From contig CM065377.1 in assembly GCA_033060915.1 (NCBI GenBank), positions 54,480,183 through 54,544,182 of the forward strand: 64,000 nucleotides of DNA. Reading direction: 5' to 3'. The position numbers and the translations under genes were made by a program. The number at the start of each line of letters is the position of its first letter. Position 1 is the first letter of the stretch. The DNA comes from Euryodendron excelsum (lineage: Eukaryota; Streptophyta; Magnoliopsida; Ericales; Pentaphylacaceae). Positions 11,910-25,228 of the stretch are shown piece by piece. The notes under the pieces are model-generated. The model did not search any database, was not told where the DNA came from, and worked only from the letters and a program-made list of their open reading frames with translations.

Positions 11910-12941
11910 TGTCACGGGTTGCCACCCGTGGCACGTCGAGGGCCGCGAGGGACCTTGGCGTGGGGCATGTCTGAGCATGATTGGCCGGTGGCATGGCAAT
12001 CTCGTAATTTGTATTTTCCATATTTATTGGATTTATGGATTATGACTCCTCGAGGGGGTAGGATGTTTCCTCCTATCAGTTTGGAGATGGCTCAGAATGC
12101 TATTATAAGGGGGGGCATGGTGTTGACTCTACCACCCCCTGGTGCTACCGAAAGGGCCAGCATTCAAGTGAGTCCCCCAAGGGAGTGGGCGAGACTTGGG
12201 GGCCGGCTGTGGCACGTGGCTGCAGTCCTCATGCTAGTCAAGGGGCTACATGGGCGGCATTGTGCCCGGTGGGGCAAATGTTGGGCATTGGCGTCGAGGA
12301 TGGGGTTGTGGCATTCGCACCCGCTACGCCATAATTATAAAATGGTGGGGCTTATGTCCATGACGGATTGGACCTCGGTGTGCACACTTGCATGCCGTGT
12401 GTCTCGTGTGCACTTGCGCATTGGGTTCACGCTTGTGCACACAGCCGCTTGGTTTGGCTAGCATTGGTGTCGCGGGGCACTATGCTGTGGGCTTAACAGT
12501 CGCTATTCGGTGGTGCCTTTCCTTGCGGGCAACCTTGACGCGGGGCGCTAAGAGCTTCAAGGATGGAGGCGTTGTGCCTAACAGTTGATGCTTGGCTGAC
12601 GCGCGCATGTCTAGTTGCACATGGCCATCTGGCTTGTGTTTCGAGAGGGACTGGCGCTAAGCACGTTGCTTGCTGTGTGTGCGCGCATTTGAGTATGGCG
12701 TTGCTATCGCCTATAGCTTGGGTTGCCTTATGGCTTGAGCATCAGAGGTCCGTGCTTAAAGAGTTATGCGGGGCATTACGGATGGATCCTGGACAAGCGC
12801 ATAATCTTATGCCTTGGTGTTTGAGTTTGGCGGGACTATTGCCTGGAGCATAGTCGCCTCACGGGAGTATTCCGCTGCGTATGATCATGGCGGGTCGCAT
12901 TTAGTGTCACCGTGTGGTGCCCGGCCTGCCAGCCCGTGACA
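11910..12941 (+). mobile_element. LTR (1,032 bp), GC-rich, lone 3' LTR
   Basis: It starts TGTCACGGG and ends CCCGTGACA, a perfect 9-bp terminal inverted repeat of TG...CA type. Along its length it matches the two LTRs inside the bL34c intron (49578-50626 and 52118-54795), for example around 'atttgtattttccatattta' and 'gtgctaccgaaaggg'. The flanking pentamers (GAGAA, CTTGG) are not a target duplication, so it is probably a 3' LTR left from a truncated element. It is far richer in CG and less decayed than its relatives. Several open frames of 66-180 codons cross it (e.g. 11919-12461) but are a by-product of high GC. Confidence 0.82.
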
Positions 12942-13161
12942 CTTGGGCATGCTTTGGACTATTTATCGTATATTGCAACTGAAGGTGATAAATTAAACAA
13001 ACTAGCTAGCCAAAAGGGCTAAAACACTTCATATGCAATAGACCCACGGCCTATATTCCTCCAATCTCAAGACCTTGACATTAGTTCACCACACCTAGTG
13101 AGAATGTGGAAGTAAAACGAAAGGATAGACCAAAGATCAGAAGAAGAAACAAAATGAAAAA

Positions 13162-13192
<31 letters not shown>

Positions 13193-15536
13193 TTTCACCA
13201 CTGAGAAAACGAAATTGCTTCAAAGTGGGTTTTGACATGGGTGTGAACATAATTTTATATAAATAAAAAAATTCGTACAAAATTTTTATACAAAATAAGG
13301 TGTCTTAATGAGAGCTTTTTATTTTAAAACAAAAGAACCATCATAATGATTTTTAATTACAAAACTATCATTGTCACATCATTTTGTATGAATCTTTTAT
13401 AAGAATATCATTATATATATATATATATATATGAAAATAGATTGAAATCATATGTTACATACATTTATAATGTGTTCTCTTTTTCATCTTTTTCTTTTTC
13501 TTTTTTTTTTTTTTTTGCTTTTCCATTATTAAATACTTGATCCAAACAGTGCCAATGATCCATTAGAATGTAGCTTTCTCACCTGCTTATGGCTTTTTTA
13601 CGACTTTTTTTACCATAAGCCGAAGTCCTAAAATGGTAGCGATACAGGATACCTACTTGATGTTGAACAAGAGGTAAAATGGAACTCCATTTGAAATCTT
13701 TCAAAAAAATTGTGAGAAAACTTGTAAGAAGCTTTATGTTGAATCAATCAACCTTATTTCCTCTCTATATTAGTTATTTTTGAAGGCATTATTGGCTATT
13801 GCCACTGCTAGTGTAACTACGTAGAGTTATGGCAGCAGCCATAATAACTGTCGTTAATCGAAATAGCAATAGTATATGGCTCAAAACATTTCGAAGTCCT
13901 GTGGCAAGTTTAGTGTTTTTGTTAAGAAAACCCATAATTAAATCTACTCCGAAATGACATTGTCTTGTTTTGTGCATGGAACATCAGGACACATGGTCAG
14001 TAGTTTGAGCCAGTAAAGGTACAGCATGGTTGATGTGTCTTCAAAGTTATGATTGTCCTACAATACAAAAAGACGGGAATATACATATTTGTATATTCAT
14101 ATGTATTTGTATCACCATAACCCGATGAAGATATTGGGAGTATTAGTAAAATCTTGTGACATGCAAAACCCAAAATCCCTTTTCTCTTTCATAACACAAT
14201 GCCAATGCAGAGTTGCAGACCCTTGGCCTTTCTATCTTTGCCTAATTCTGTGTAAATAACTAACAGGAGGAACAGGCTACAGCAAAGGATGATGATGATG
14301 ATATATACATACATATATATAGAGAGAGTTGGGGGGAAGGTTCAGGGTGTGGTGAGTCAGTTGACATATCATGGCCTGGCCACACAAATCTTGAGTGAAA
14401 AGAGCAAAGCAAGGAGAGAGGATTCACAAGTGGTTCATATGTCAGCCTCAGTCTGCTACTAATTTTTATCAAAAGACAAATGGATCTAAAGGTTTGTTAA
14501 TGGTCACCAATTGCAAAGCTCATCAGCAACTTACAGTGAAAGTGATGTATCATTCCATGAAATTCCAAACGCAATCCCAAAACCAAACCCTATTATTGCA
14601 GAACATGTTCTTTCAACAACCTAAAAGCAGAGCAGTTGTAAAGTTCTTGTAATGGGCATAGGAATTTGAATTTTGGGTTTATATCACTCTCGTAAGGTAC
14701 TCAATTTTAATTTTCTTTTTTTTTTTTTTTGTTAACTTCTTCCACTTTTTGTATTCAAGTTAAATTTGAATCCAATAGCAACATATAACTATGTTGTCAA
14801 CAATATGACTATTTTATCAACAATATTTTCCCTTCATAATCTTATATTATTAGTGCTTATTTGGATCGGCATATTTATCAGCTTATGTAATTAGTTTTTT
14901 AATTAAAATTTAATTTCTATCTTTTGATGGTTATATTTGGCTTTTTTTTACCGAAAACCAAAAAAAAATAGTAAAAGAAGTTATAAACTACATAAACAAG
15001 TCAGTTTATAAGCTTATTCAAACATATATGAGTCTCTTAGTTTTTTTTATTATTTATTGCTATGGTATGTTTAAACCTTTAATCAATTATCTGTCCAGCT
15101 CGTACACAATCACCGTCACACAAATTATATAAACTTTATGTATTCAAATCATAACGGTTGTTACCAACCAACAAAAATCCACAACCTAATTGTTGACTAG
15201 CATGACTACTGGGGGTTCGTTTTTTTTTTGTTTTAATATATATTGGGTTGACTAATGTGAGTTTGCCTTTTGTCCTACTTAATCATAAAAATAATTACAT
15301 CCATAATTGTGATTTCTTCCGGTGGACACAATAGATCATTATTGTTGTATCCCATAGAGTAAACTGTACAATCCTTCAAGTAAATGAGGGATAATGTTTA
15401 AGCAGGGTAATGAAATCATATACAAAAGCTCTCTTTGCATGGAGTAATAAAACTCTAATTTTACTTATTTAAGCGCAAAACAAAAAGTAAGAAATTCCTT
15501 CTCCAGAACAGTGGATTTAGCACAATGATGAATAAC
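12942..15536. other. Intergenic, no gene recognised
   Basis: Non-coding AT-rich sequence. It holds a GA microsatellite at about 13168-13191, a diverged copy of the 5241-5573 MITE core at about 13255-13412, a TA tract at about 13413-13431, and a GAT repeat followed by TA/CA steps at about 14288-14320. Short open frames around 14053-14652 have no recognisable domain. Confidence 0.5.
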
Positions 15537-15541
15537 CAACA

Positions 15542-15978
15542 TGTTATGAATAGTTAGCAACTATTCATTAAATGAGCTTTTAGACAAAGGAAATGAACTG
15601 ACACTAATTTTACTGTGTCAATCTTATCAATGAAAATATTCAAGTGAATTTCACTATTTTCACGAGGTATCTTTCTCTATATAAAGAGAATGAGAGTAAA
15701 AGAAAAATATACTGAGAAAAGAGAGAAAAAGAAAAGGAGAGAAAAAAGAAAAGAGAGACAGAGCAGATGCTCTGGATAAATATTGAGAGATACAGTTTGT
15801 ATTTATATTTACATCTTTTCTTATAATATAATGAAGTCTTGGATGATCAAGAAAATCAATCCCTAATAATTTTAGAAAAACTAATTTGAAAAAATCTAAT
15901 AGTTCTCGAAAAACTAATTTTATTATATTTTTTGTTGAGTTATATTTATTTGCTTTATATTTTTTTAGTTTTATAACA
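15542..15978 (+). repeat. 5' LTR of the Copia element
   Basis: It starts TGTTATGAATAGTTAGC and ends TTTTATAACA. A TATA-like 'tctctatataaagaga' lies at 15672-15687, followed by a purine-rich stretch. It pairs with 22742-23178, which has equal length and differs by scattered substitutions, implying an old insertion. Confidence 0.92.
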
Positions 15979-18840
15979 CGTTATCAGCACGAGGCTCGAA
16001 GTGCTTACAAAATTTGTTTCTTTTGTATTCTTCACCACATCAAATGATCTATGGAGATAACACATAAAACTTCATTTGGGTTTACACCGGATCTGAGGTA
16101 TGCTTATTGTTAATTTAATTCCGTTGCGTATTATATTTTTAACTTTAGTATTAGAGCCACAAAAGGTGTTTTCTTGCTTGTGTACATTATTTTCTTCACA
16201 AAGTTTTGGTTGAGTTTTTAATGGTGGTTTGGTCAAACGATCTTTGATTAGCTTGTTTTTTTAGTATGTTATAGCCTATAACAACATGATTCAATCGGTG
16301 AAGTTTCATAAATAAAACTCAATCCCGTTTGACGTAAATCTTAAAAAGAAATTTGACAATTCAAAACTTTGTTAGTTTATTTCTCACAAATCTTGAATTT
16401 TTGGCATATGATATTCATAGATCTAGAATCTTTATTTCAATAGCTTTCCATAAACATATGGTTTGACTATATTTTGATATCTGAATTGAAAGTTATTGAC
16501 AATTTAAATTCAAACAAAAATCTAGATCTAATCAGAATAGTGATAGTATATATACTAGATGAATGGTATAATAATAAATACTATTCATCAACACAACTTT
16601 GACTATTTATAATGATAAATATTGAGATGAATAAATAGTATGTTGTGCAATACTTTTCAAATTTTTATCGGTTTTCTTTTAATGAGTTTTTTGTCTTTTG
16701 TCATAATACCTATCTAACATTAATATGTTCAATAGAGGTTGTCAGATCATATTATTGCAATTACATTTTATCATATATATTACTTTAAAATTGTAATTAC
16801 ATAAAAGAAATCAAGCATTCCTGTAGAATGCTTATTAAGCCCTACAGCTTGTTTATTCTAATTGTTCTATTTTCTGCTTTAATTTAAGCTTTATAAGGAC
16901 TGTTGTACTGCATGTTCCTCCTTTAAGTTTTATTGCTTATCGCCTAATTTAATTTGTGTTATTTTAATTTTTTTTAACTTTAATTTCTGTTGGTAAATCT
17001 TATTATGGCTACTGCTGATTTTAATATAGCACAGTATTGTTATTAGAAAAGAAACAAGTGCCAGAAGACCATAGTCTTTCAAAAATCTATCTATCTAAAG
17101 TTGCAAGGTTATGATTTAATGCACCTGAAGCTGCAATAATTTACAAGTGTTAAAGAGTATAATTTTTATTATTCAAATCAACCCACAATGAAAATATTGT
17201 GGAGAAAATATTTCTAGTGAAGATATGATAGAAAAAAATATTTACATTTTATGCCTTGAACGTGCTCCAGCAGGAGCAACATTGAGAGTGTTAATTTAGA
17301 AAAATATTCTGAATAAATATTTTGTATTCCAATAGCACATCATGTAAAGGTAAATAGTTAAATAAATTAGCTACTATTCATTTATACTATTTACATTACT
17401 ATTTATGGGTCCCACGCTATTTTGGTTTTGTTTTTCATTTTTTTCACATTTTCATTAGTGTTATATCATCTTTTTTTTTTTTAAACGAATGCAATTTGAC
17501 TATTGTGGAAGTGATTGCAGATGTAACTCGATATAAATATTTTTTGAAATCATGGGATTATCTTAAAGGTTACAATGTGCAAATTGAAAATACCATAAGA
17601 TACCATCAGAAGTGAAAAAATGTAAGAGAAAAATAAAATGAAAAAAAGATTTGCTGAATAAATCTCACAAGAATTATGAAAATATTTTATTGATCACATA
17701 CTTATAGTATGATTAATTATTATTTACAATAAAAATAAGTTTTACAAATTTAATTATTTAGTTGATGATGTATAGATTCATACGTTATTTTAAAGTTTCT
17801 TGAATTATTCTTTTAGTAAGAATGAAACTTCATATATATCCTACATGTGAAGACATGAATCATACCAATGCTTTAATTATTTCAAAGATGAATGTGGAAG
17901 AGATATGTTTTGTAGATAGTGTCAGAATGTACACAATTTTTTAAAAGAAAAATATATTTCATAAACTTAATATTAGCTGAAATCAATGTTAAGATAATAT
18001 CAAGCATTGCAAAATTGATTAAAGGTTCTAGAAAATCTAAGCTCTAGAAGAGTTATACTCTAGAAAAGCTAACATAATGTGGTCAAGAGGAACAAAACTC
18101 TATATTGATGATATATTTTATTCTACTAAAAATACAAGAAATTTGCTCAAATCTTATAGATGTTTTTATTTTATTTCTATTATTTTCATGCTAGAAGCAT
18201 ATAATAAAGAATTTTGACGTTTTTCTTCTGAATTATATATTATACGACCATACAAATTATGGAATCACCTGACGTAATACATCAAAAATGTTTTTGACTC
18301 AAAAGATTTTTATATTATGAAATCACCTGACGTGATGCACTTAACGTGAAACATCTAAAGTGTTGCACCAGAAGTGCTTTTACCCCAAGAGAATTTTACC
18401 TTTGGCATGATAGTCTTGATCATGCAGAATCTACAATAATACATCCAATCATTGTCAACTCCATGAATATCCGCTAAAAAAATCAGAAGATTTTTTTTTG
18501 TCAAAAAATTATTTACTTGTAAACAAGTTGATGTGAATATGAAATTCACAAAATTATTTACTTTTAGACAATTACAAATCAATTACCTGAAGCATTCACC
18601 AATACAAAGAATGTAATCAAATCATATCGATATCAATTGTTAATACTCTAGTACGTATTGATGTCCTTGTAAGATAATTTGTTAATATAGTAGCATATTA
18701 TTTCAAAGCGCTTGAAACATAGGAGGCCTGTTGGTACAAATGTCAAAACTCTCAAAAAGATAAACATTTAACAAAATAAACAAATTGGTATTCCTAAAAA
18801 AACCATAATATCTAAACTTCCTGAAAAATGAACTCTTGAA

Positions 18841-20627
18841 TGTTGAGTCAATGCCTTGATTTTGATGATAACAAAACATGGTTAAATGATCTAATAATTC
18901 TACTTAGTGTGCAGATGAATTATTAATTAGATCTTGACTTGAAGCTTATCATAATAGAGGATTTTATGATGCAAAGATTTGAATAAAGAATGAAAAGCAT
19001 GATGAAGTGATGTATTCTACAAAGCTGATATTATAAGAAGAAAAAGAAATCTCAAGTTGATGAAAATCCTAGATTGAAGATTGATAAGCATGAAAGAATA
19101 ACATATTCAACAATGGTGATTTTATAAGAGAATGAAGATGATGGATATCAAAGAAGAAGAATGAAAATGATCAAACTCTTGATTTAAAAGATTGAAGACT
19201 TTGAGGACTTGAAGATATCTTGCAAGAATGGAAAAAGAAGAGACCAACTCAAAAACACAAAAGCTTTCTTGAAAGATTTGAAGATGTCTTGAAGACATGG
19301 AAGGAATCACAAGACTTGGAAAGCTTTCTTGGAAGAGTTGTTGAAGTCCATAAAGAAGCCATATTGATTGAAGAAATGAAGATTCTAAGTCATGGAAGCT
19401 CTCTTGAAGATCTTGAAGAAGACTTGAATCAATGGATGAAGCTATGATGATGGAAGAGCTCTACAAGTGATGAAAATGAAGAAAATTCACCTTGAATGGA
19501 TTAAAGATATTCTTGGAGTCATCTAATCTTCAAGAAGTGTTTGCAAGCTTTAAAAAGGTTATTTGAATGATCCTTGAAGAGATTGGAAGCTTTGGAAAAG
19601 AATGAAGAAAAGTTGCAAAAATATGGGTTTTGATAAAAAGAGTCGACCCCTCAAGCAAAAAGAATCGACTCATTCGAACAGAGCCTTGGATTTGTGCTGG
19701 AGACTCAAAAGAGTCGACTCTTTGCCAAAAAGAGTCGACTCATTGCAACAGAGAACAAAAGTTCTGCAGACAGCTTAAAAGAGTCGACTCCTGTGACAAA
19801 AAGAGTCGACTCATTTGGACAGTGACTTGAAAAATCTGCTGAAATGCAAAAAGAGTCGACTCATTGTGAAAAGAGTCGACCCCTAGACCGTAACGGCTAG
19901 TTTTCTAACAGACGATATAGGCAAAAATGTAACCAAATCTTCTCCCATACTTCTCTAACGGCTAGAATCGATCCATACCTATATATATGAGATACATACA
20001 GCTTCAAAGAGATATAGAAGAACAATCATACCATTCATATCAAGTGCTTGAAGCTGAAAATCACCTGTACCTCACTGCCACATACTTTTGCTGAGTGTTT
20101 AAAGTTATCCATTGAGTTGTATTCATTTATATACTCACTAGGAGAGTCACTCTTTGTATAATCTTCATTCATTCTCAGTTGGGTGGGTTTGTAACCTTGT
20201 AAGTTTGAGTGTTCTTGAGAAAAACACTTGTAAGTTTGAGAGAAGCTTGGACAAAATCTCTTGGGTTTTGAAAGCTTGGGAAGAAGCTTTTGTAAGAGTG
20301 AGCTGGGCACTCGTGGCACAACCAGCAGCTGTGTAAGCAGTATTACATAGTGGAATTCCTTCGAAAGGATCGAAGAAGAGAGGACGTAGGCAAGGTTGGC
20401 CGAACCTCTATAAATCTGGTACACTTCTCTTCTGCCTCTGATTTGCTTATTTGCTCACTATACATGTTTGCATAAATATATATATTGATGTATACTTCAC
20501 TTGCTTAATATATATATTTTGATTAATTGTTGTTAAAATACATAAACAATTTTTAGTTGCAATTTCTGATATAAATTTTATAAAACCCAATTCATCCCCC
20601 CTCTTGGGTTGCCTTCTTGGGCCAACA
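18841..20627 (-). mobile_element. Nested long LTR (solo), Sirevirus-like, copy 1
   Basis: Read on the minus strand, the element starts TGTTGGCCCAAGAAGGCAAC and ends CATTGACTCAACA. It has a perfect 5-bp target duplication, TTGAA, at 18836-18840 and 20628-20632. The length is 1,787 bp. It carries no gag-pol and no primer site, as expected of a solo LTR. It shares ends and internal blocks ('gaggttcggccaa', 'tacgtcctctctt', 'ttcgatcctttcgaag') with the copies at 52367-54040 and 54869-56972. Length, TG...CA ends, 5-bp duplication and an internal palindrome array suggest a long-LTR Copia of the SIRE/Maximus kind; that lineage call is inference. Open frames inside it (e.g. 19220-19447) look like chance. 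Confidence 0.85.
19642..19880. repeat. Paired GTCGAC palindromes in long LTR copy 1
   Basis: Eight sites with core GTCGAC (one degenerate, ATCGAC) start at 19642, 19664, 19713, 19734, 19783, 19805, 19855 and 19875. They form four pairs whose members are 20-22 bp apart, with pairs repeating about every 70 bp. Flanks extend the palindrome to GAGTCGACTC in most sites. On the element's strand they lie ~750-985 bp from its 5' end, downstream of a TATA-like stretch at about 19980-19990. Confidence 0.85.
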
Positions 20628-20989
20628 TTGAAGAGTAATCTCCTGAAGAAATGAGAAATTATTTTTATAATTCCTAAAGAAGAAAATAAACCTCCAAAAG
20701 AGGAATTTCCATCATCTAAACTTTCTACAGAAACTCATGTAACAAAATCTCTAGAAGAGGAATCTCTTGAAACGATGTTCCTTGTAAAGGAAACGGTACT
20801 TGAAAATAATAAGATTTCAATGAATAATAATATGAATATAGGAGAACGATGGAATAGAAATGATATTGTTATTGTCAACATACTTTTATTTAAAGTGACT
20901 CTCGTAATTACCAAAAGTAATGAAGAGACTGAATCACAGACAGTCAACAAATGTCGATATTGATATGCTTGACCAAAATAAAAAGAAAT

Positions 20990-22330
20990 TACTGAGTTAG
21001 AAGTAAAATCATTAGCATAACGTAAAATATTCGAACTTATATTTTAAACACCAGAAGATGAAAATATCAGACCTGTAGTCTAAACATCAGCAAATATCAG
21101 ACCTGTAGTCTAAACACTAAAAGATGTAAAGTATTCGGACTAGTAGTCCACCCACCCGAAGATATAAAACCAGTTTGATACAAATAGGTATTTGCGCAAT
21201 AAGAAAATAGAATAGTGCGATATAAAGCACGATTCGTACCAGGAGGTTTCTCATAGAGAGGAAATTATTAATTAGCGTGACAGTTTTCGAAGGACTGGAT
21301 ATGCATTTAATGCATGTAACCTATTCATATGGTTGATTAGGTAATGATATACATATGAAAATTCTTGAAGAAGTTAAAAATGCTTGAAGTAGATATTTTA
21401 AAATCTCGAAAGTTATATTCTATCAAGTTTCGAAGATATTTCTATAGATTAAACCAAACTGGACGCGGATGGTCAATTATCCCAATAAATATATATTGAA
21501 AGAATGATCTGTGAACAATACAAATTGTCCATGCCTTTTTATTTGAATTTAAATTTATTATTATTGTAATATATGTTGATACTTTTGAATATTATTAGTA
21601 CTCCTAATGAGATTATAAAGTTACTAATTATTTAAAAATTAACTGTGAAATTAAATACCTTTGGAGAACCAATTCTTATCTTGTCTTGCAGATTGAGCAT
21701 TTTTATTCATCAGTTGACATATACAGAAAAATTTTATATGGATAAAGCTCATTTATGGATTTCTCAAATGGTTGTCTAATATTTCAATATACAGAAAGAT
21801 CATTTTCGTCCTCGAAATGATAGTGAAGAAATTTTTTGTCCTGAAGTACAATATTCGAGTGCTATTAGGGTTCTTATGTATCTTACAAAATGTACAAGAT
21901 TTGATATTACAGTTTTTTGTCAACTTGCGGACAAGATATAGTTTTGTACCAACTCCAAGACAGTTGAATGAAGTAAAGCACACATTGTGTTATCTTCAAA
22001 AAATAACAAATATGGGTTTATTCTATGCAAATGAGGCACTATCAGAATTAGTTGGTTATGCAGATATTGGCTATCTTTTTTATCTACATAAAACTCTATC
22101 ACACGGTGTATTTGTTTGCTGATGACAAGACTACTACATCATGTCGATCTGTAAAGCAACTATTAACATAACTTCTTCAAATTATTTTTTGGCAATACTC
22201 ATGAAGCAAGTTAAGAGTGCATTTAATCGAGATTTATGATCCAATATATTCAAGAAAATTGCTGACTATCTTTAATCAAAGATACCTCGACGATATTATA
22301 TAAAAATAATGATTGTACAGATTACGGGAG
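20990..22330 (+). pseudogene. Remnants of Copia reverse transcriptase/RNase H
   Basis: Broken pieces of the C-terminal half of a Copia polyprotein, in shifting frames. The clearest lie in an open frame at 21772-22122: SFVPTPRQLNEVKHTLCYLQ and MGLFYANEALSELVGYAD, which match the stretch between reverse transcriptase and RNase H in this family. Another frame just upstream (about 21790-21925) reads PEVQYSSAI and LMYLTKCTRFDI. Multiple stops and shifts show it is dead. The region 15995-18840 presumably held gag, protease and integrase but is too decayed for me to place domains. Confidence 0.75.
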
Positions 22331-22741
22331 GCTCTATCAAAGGTGATGTAACTAAGCATATTTTGTCAAAATTTTTTTATATGTATAACCTTTAGAAGAG
22401 CGGTAATATCAGTGTCTAGTAGACATTTTCAAGTAACAATTTGGCGAATTTATTTACTAAAACACTACCAACTGCAAAGTTTTAGAAACTATCAAATTCA
22501 TACTAGAACTATAAATGAGGAAGAGTTACATACTGTACTCTTTTTCCTTCGTCAACGATTTTTTTCACAGAATTTTTTTTGGCAAGGTTTTAACGAGGCA
22601 GTTTTAATGCACCCATACTACATTATGTTGCACAAGAATATTGTATTATTTTTCCTTTGCTAAGATTTTTTTTTTTCCATTGAATTTTTCCTAATAAGTT
22701 TTTAATGAGATATATTTTTGTGATGGTCATCTACGGAGAAA

Positions 22742-23178
22742 TGTTGTGAATAGTTAGCAACTATTCATTGGATGACCTTTTAGACAAAAGAAATAAACCG
22801 ACATCAACTTTATTGTGCCAATCTTGTCAGTAGAAATATTCACGTGGATTTCACTATTTTCACGCGGTATCTTTCTCTATATAAAGAGAATGAGAGCAGA
22901 AGAGAAATACACGAGAGAAGAGAGAAAAAGAAGAGGATAGAAGAAAAAAAAAGAGACAGAGCAAAGGTGCTAAACAAATATTGAGAGACACAGTTGTATT
23001 TATATTTATATCTTTTCTTATAATATAATGAAATCTTAGACGATCAAGAAAATCAATCCGTAATAGTTCTAGAAGAACTAATTTGAAAAATATCTAATAG
23101 TTCTCGAAGAACTGATTTTATTATATCTTTTGTTTAAGTTATATTTATCTGCTTTATATTTTCTTTAGTTTTATGACA
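22742..23178 (+). repeat. 3' LTR of the Copia element
   Basis: Collinear with the 5' LTR and equally long (437 bp), starting TGTTGTGAATAGTTAGC and ending TTTTATGACA. The second target duplication CAACA follows at 23179-23183. Confidence 0.92.
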
Positions 23179-23183
23179 CAACA

Positions 23184-25228
23184 ATATTTTTTTTTTCTTT
23201 TTAGATTTGTGTTGTTCCCACTGCTTGTTATCCTTTTTAACACCTTCAAAATCAATTGAAAGATAAGGAAAAAAATGAAGGTACATGCAGTCATTCAAAT
23301 ATTGTCACGCCTGCAATTAAAATTAACATTAGTACGTTTCAGTATTAAAATTAATACTCATAAGTGGGCATGATAATCACGTAATTTACACATAATGACC
23401 ATCACAAAAACATACAAGTAATGTTACACAAACGAAATTTTGTACATAACTTTTATAATGTGACTATTTTTAGTTATTTTATTTTTAATTAAAACACATT
23501 ACTTTGGCTCATAATTTCAAAAAATTATTTGTATAAAAAATAAGTAAGAATAGAGGGTTATGTAAAAATAACTTGAGGAATTTTCTAGGCATGGTGCAGT
23601 CCAAGAATATGGATCCAAATATGACCTGGCCTGGATCAAGGGTTAAACTTACCTGTTTAACTCAGCCCGAGTAAAAAAATGATTCAAAGGGTCTACTCCA
23701 AAATTTTACTGCATTGAATTATGAGCAGTAAGAAATCTCGAGATAATATCACGAGAATCTAGTCCTGCACGTGTTAATTAGACGACCGTTAGAAGCACCT
23801 TTCATACTTTTCCTTTATTTTGTACTGCCCGTTAAATTTCGATTTGTTCATATATTATTTTCCTCAACAAAAGGCCCAATCAAATTTGCAAAGCCCACGC
23901 GCACCCCTCTTAACACTCGAGTCTCATGTGTGTCTCCTAATTCTATTTTTTTTTTATACATCGGAAAACAGTCACCTAACTGTTAGTACTCCTAATTGAA
24001 ATAACTTCTTTATAATTAAGTAAAATGCAAAAGAATAGTTTACTCTCTACCACTTTGCAAACTTAAAAAGCCATGTTTGTTTTAATTTTTTTTTCTTGTT
24101 CACAAAAAAAAGTTAACTTCTCATTTTTCGTTGTCTCAAAAATAGAAAATAAAAAAAGAATTGTTCAGAATTTTTTTTCATTTTCATGTATGTATGAAAA
24201 TGGTTCCAAAAAAACTCATTTTAAAAAAATAAAATTATGGTATTTTATGAAAAATTCTCAATAACAAATTCCAAAATTGATTTACCAAACGAGGTCTTGG
24301 TGGAAACAATTTTAAAAATTAATTTGCTAAATATGATTTTAACAAATTTCAAAAAACCCAAACAGAAAACAAGAACATAAATCATAAATAAATTATTCCA
24401 TATGGTTATTATGTGGTTGGATACACTTAGTGATCAAATGCATCGATTAAGCATTTAATGTCCTTATTTTTTGATCAAGTTCCGACCATATATCGTATGA
24501 CATTTGACAGAGAGGTATGATTTCATTTTAATAAATTATTATTAATTTCTTTTTAATACGGCCATCTTATTTTAGATATAAGTTAAAGATATCAATTTAA
24601 ATGAGATAATATGTAACAATTATGAATTAAAATAACATAGACATAGCCACTATTATATTTGTATTTTTCAAGGCCTTCAAATACTAATATCATAAATGAC
24701 ATTAGAGGGCATATAGTAAGGCTAATCCATTGCAACTATAGTAACATAAGTTTCAAAATACAAAAATGATCTATTTTTAGCATGATAAAATTGTATACAT
24801 TTAACTATATCTAAATCTCGTAATAGTGAAAACATGGTGCACTGAGCTACCATTATAGAAGTTTTAAGTTTTATTGTGACTTACAAATAAAAAATAAAGA
24901 ATAATATTATATAAATACAAAAATTATCATAAGAATAATGTAATTGGTAAGAATCATTTATTTTAAAATAAAATATTTATTATAATAACTTTTAATTATA
25001 ATAATGTAATTTTCATAACATTTTAATAGAATTTTCAGAAAAAATAACATTTTTCTCAAAAAAATTGAGTATTATTATCTTGACGAGTGTACAAGCGGGT
25101 ACCATTTGTTAATGTCTATTACGTTAAAAAAAACTTCACCCCTAATTTTTTTAAATTGGTTCCAAAGAAAGTAGACCGTTCCTCGTCCTCTGTGCTCCTC
25201 CTTTGGCCCTTCTCCTTCCCAATTCTGA
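23184..25228. other. Intergenic, upstream of the IPGA1-like gene
   Basis: AT-rich sequence with no gene. MITE-core relatives are seen around 23417-23560 (aagtaatgttacacaaacg) and 24899-25050. The stretch 24060-24370 is an A/T-rich foldback-like segment. The proximal promoter of the gene at 25450 should lie at the right end, but I see no convincing TATA box. Confidence 0.5.

Larger units (their letters stand above)
15542..23178 (+). mobile_element. Decayed Copia LTR retrotransposon with a nested insertion
   Basis: The boundaries are well defined: target duplication CAACA at 15537-15541 and 23179-23183, 5' LTR 15542-15978 and 3' LTR 22742-23178, both 437 bp. The primer-binding region follows the 5' LTR directly (cgttatcagcacgagg, 15979-15994), a form common in the plant Copia Ale/Retrofit group. 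The interior carries pol remnants near its 3' end and is interrupted by a 1,787-bp element at 18841-20627. Without that insert and its 5-bp duplication the element is ~5.85 kb, close to a full-length Copia. Many stops and frameshifts make it non-autonomous. Confidence 0.92.

Noticed and set aside
11919..12853. Long overlapping open frames of 66-180 codons in the GC-rich block.
   Set aside because: They lie inside an LTR whose borders and two relatives are clear. The relatives do not keep these frames, and high GC alone gives few stops.
19220..19447. Glu/Lys-rich 75-codon frame.
   Set aside because: It lies inside the nested long LTR (18841-20627) and reflects its repeated 'ttgaagat/cttgaaga' wording.
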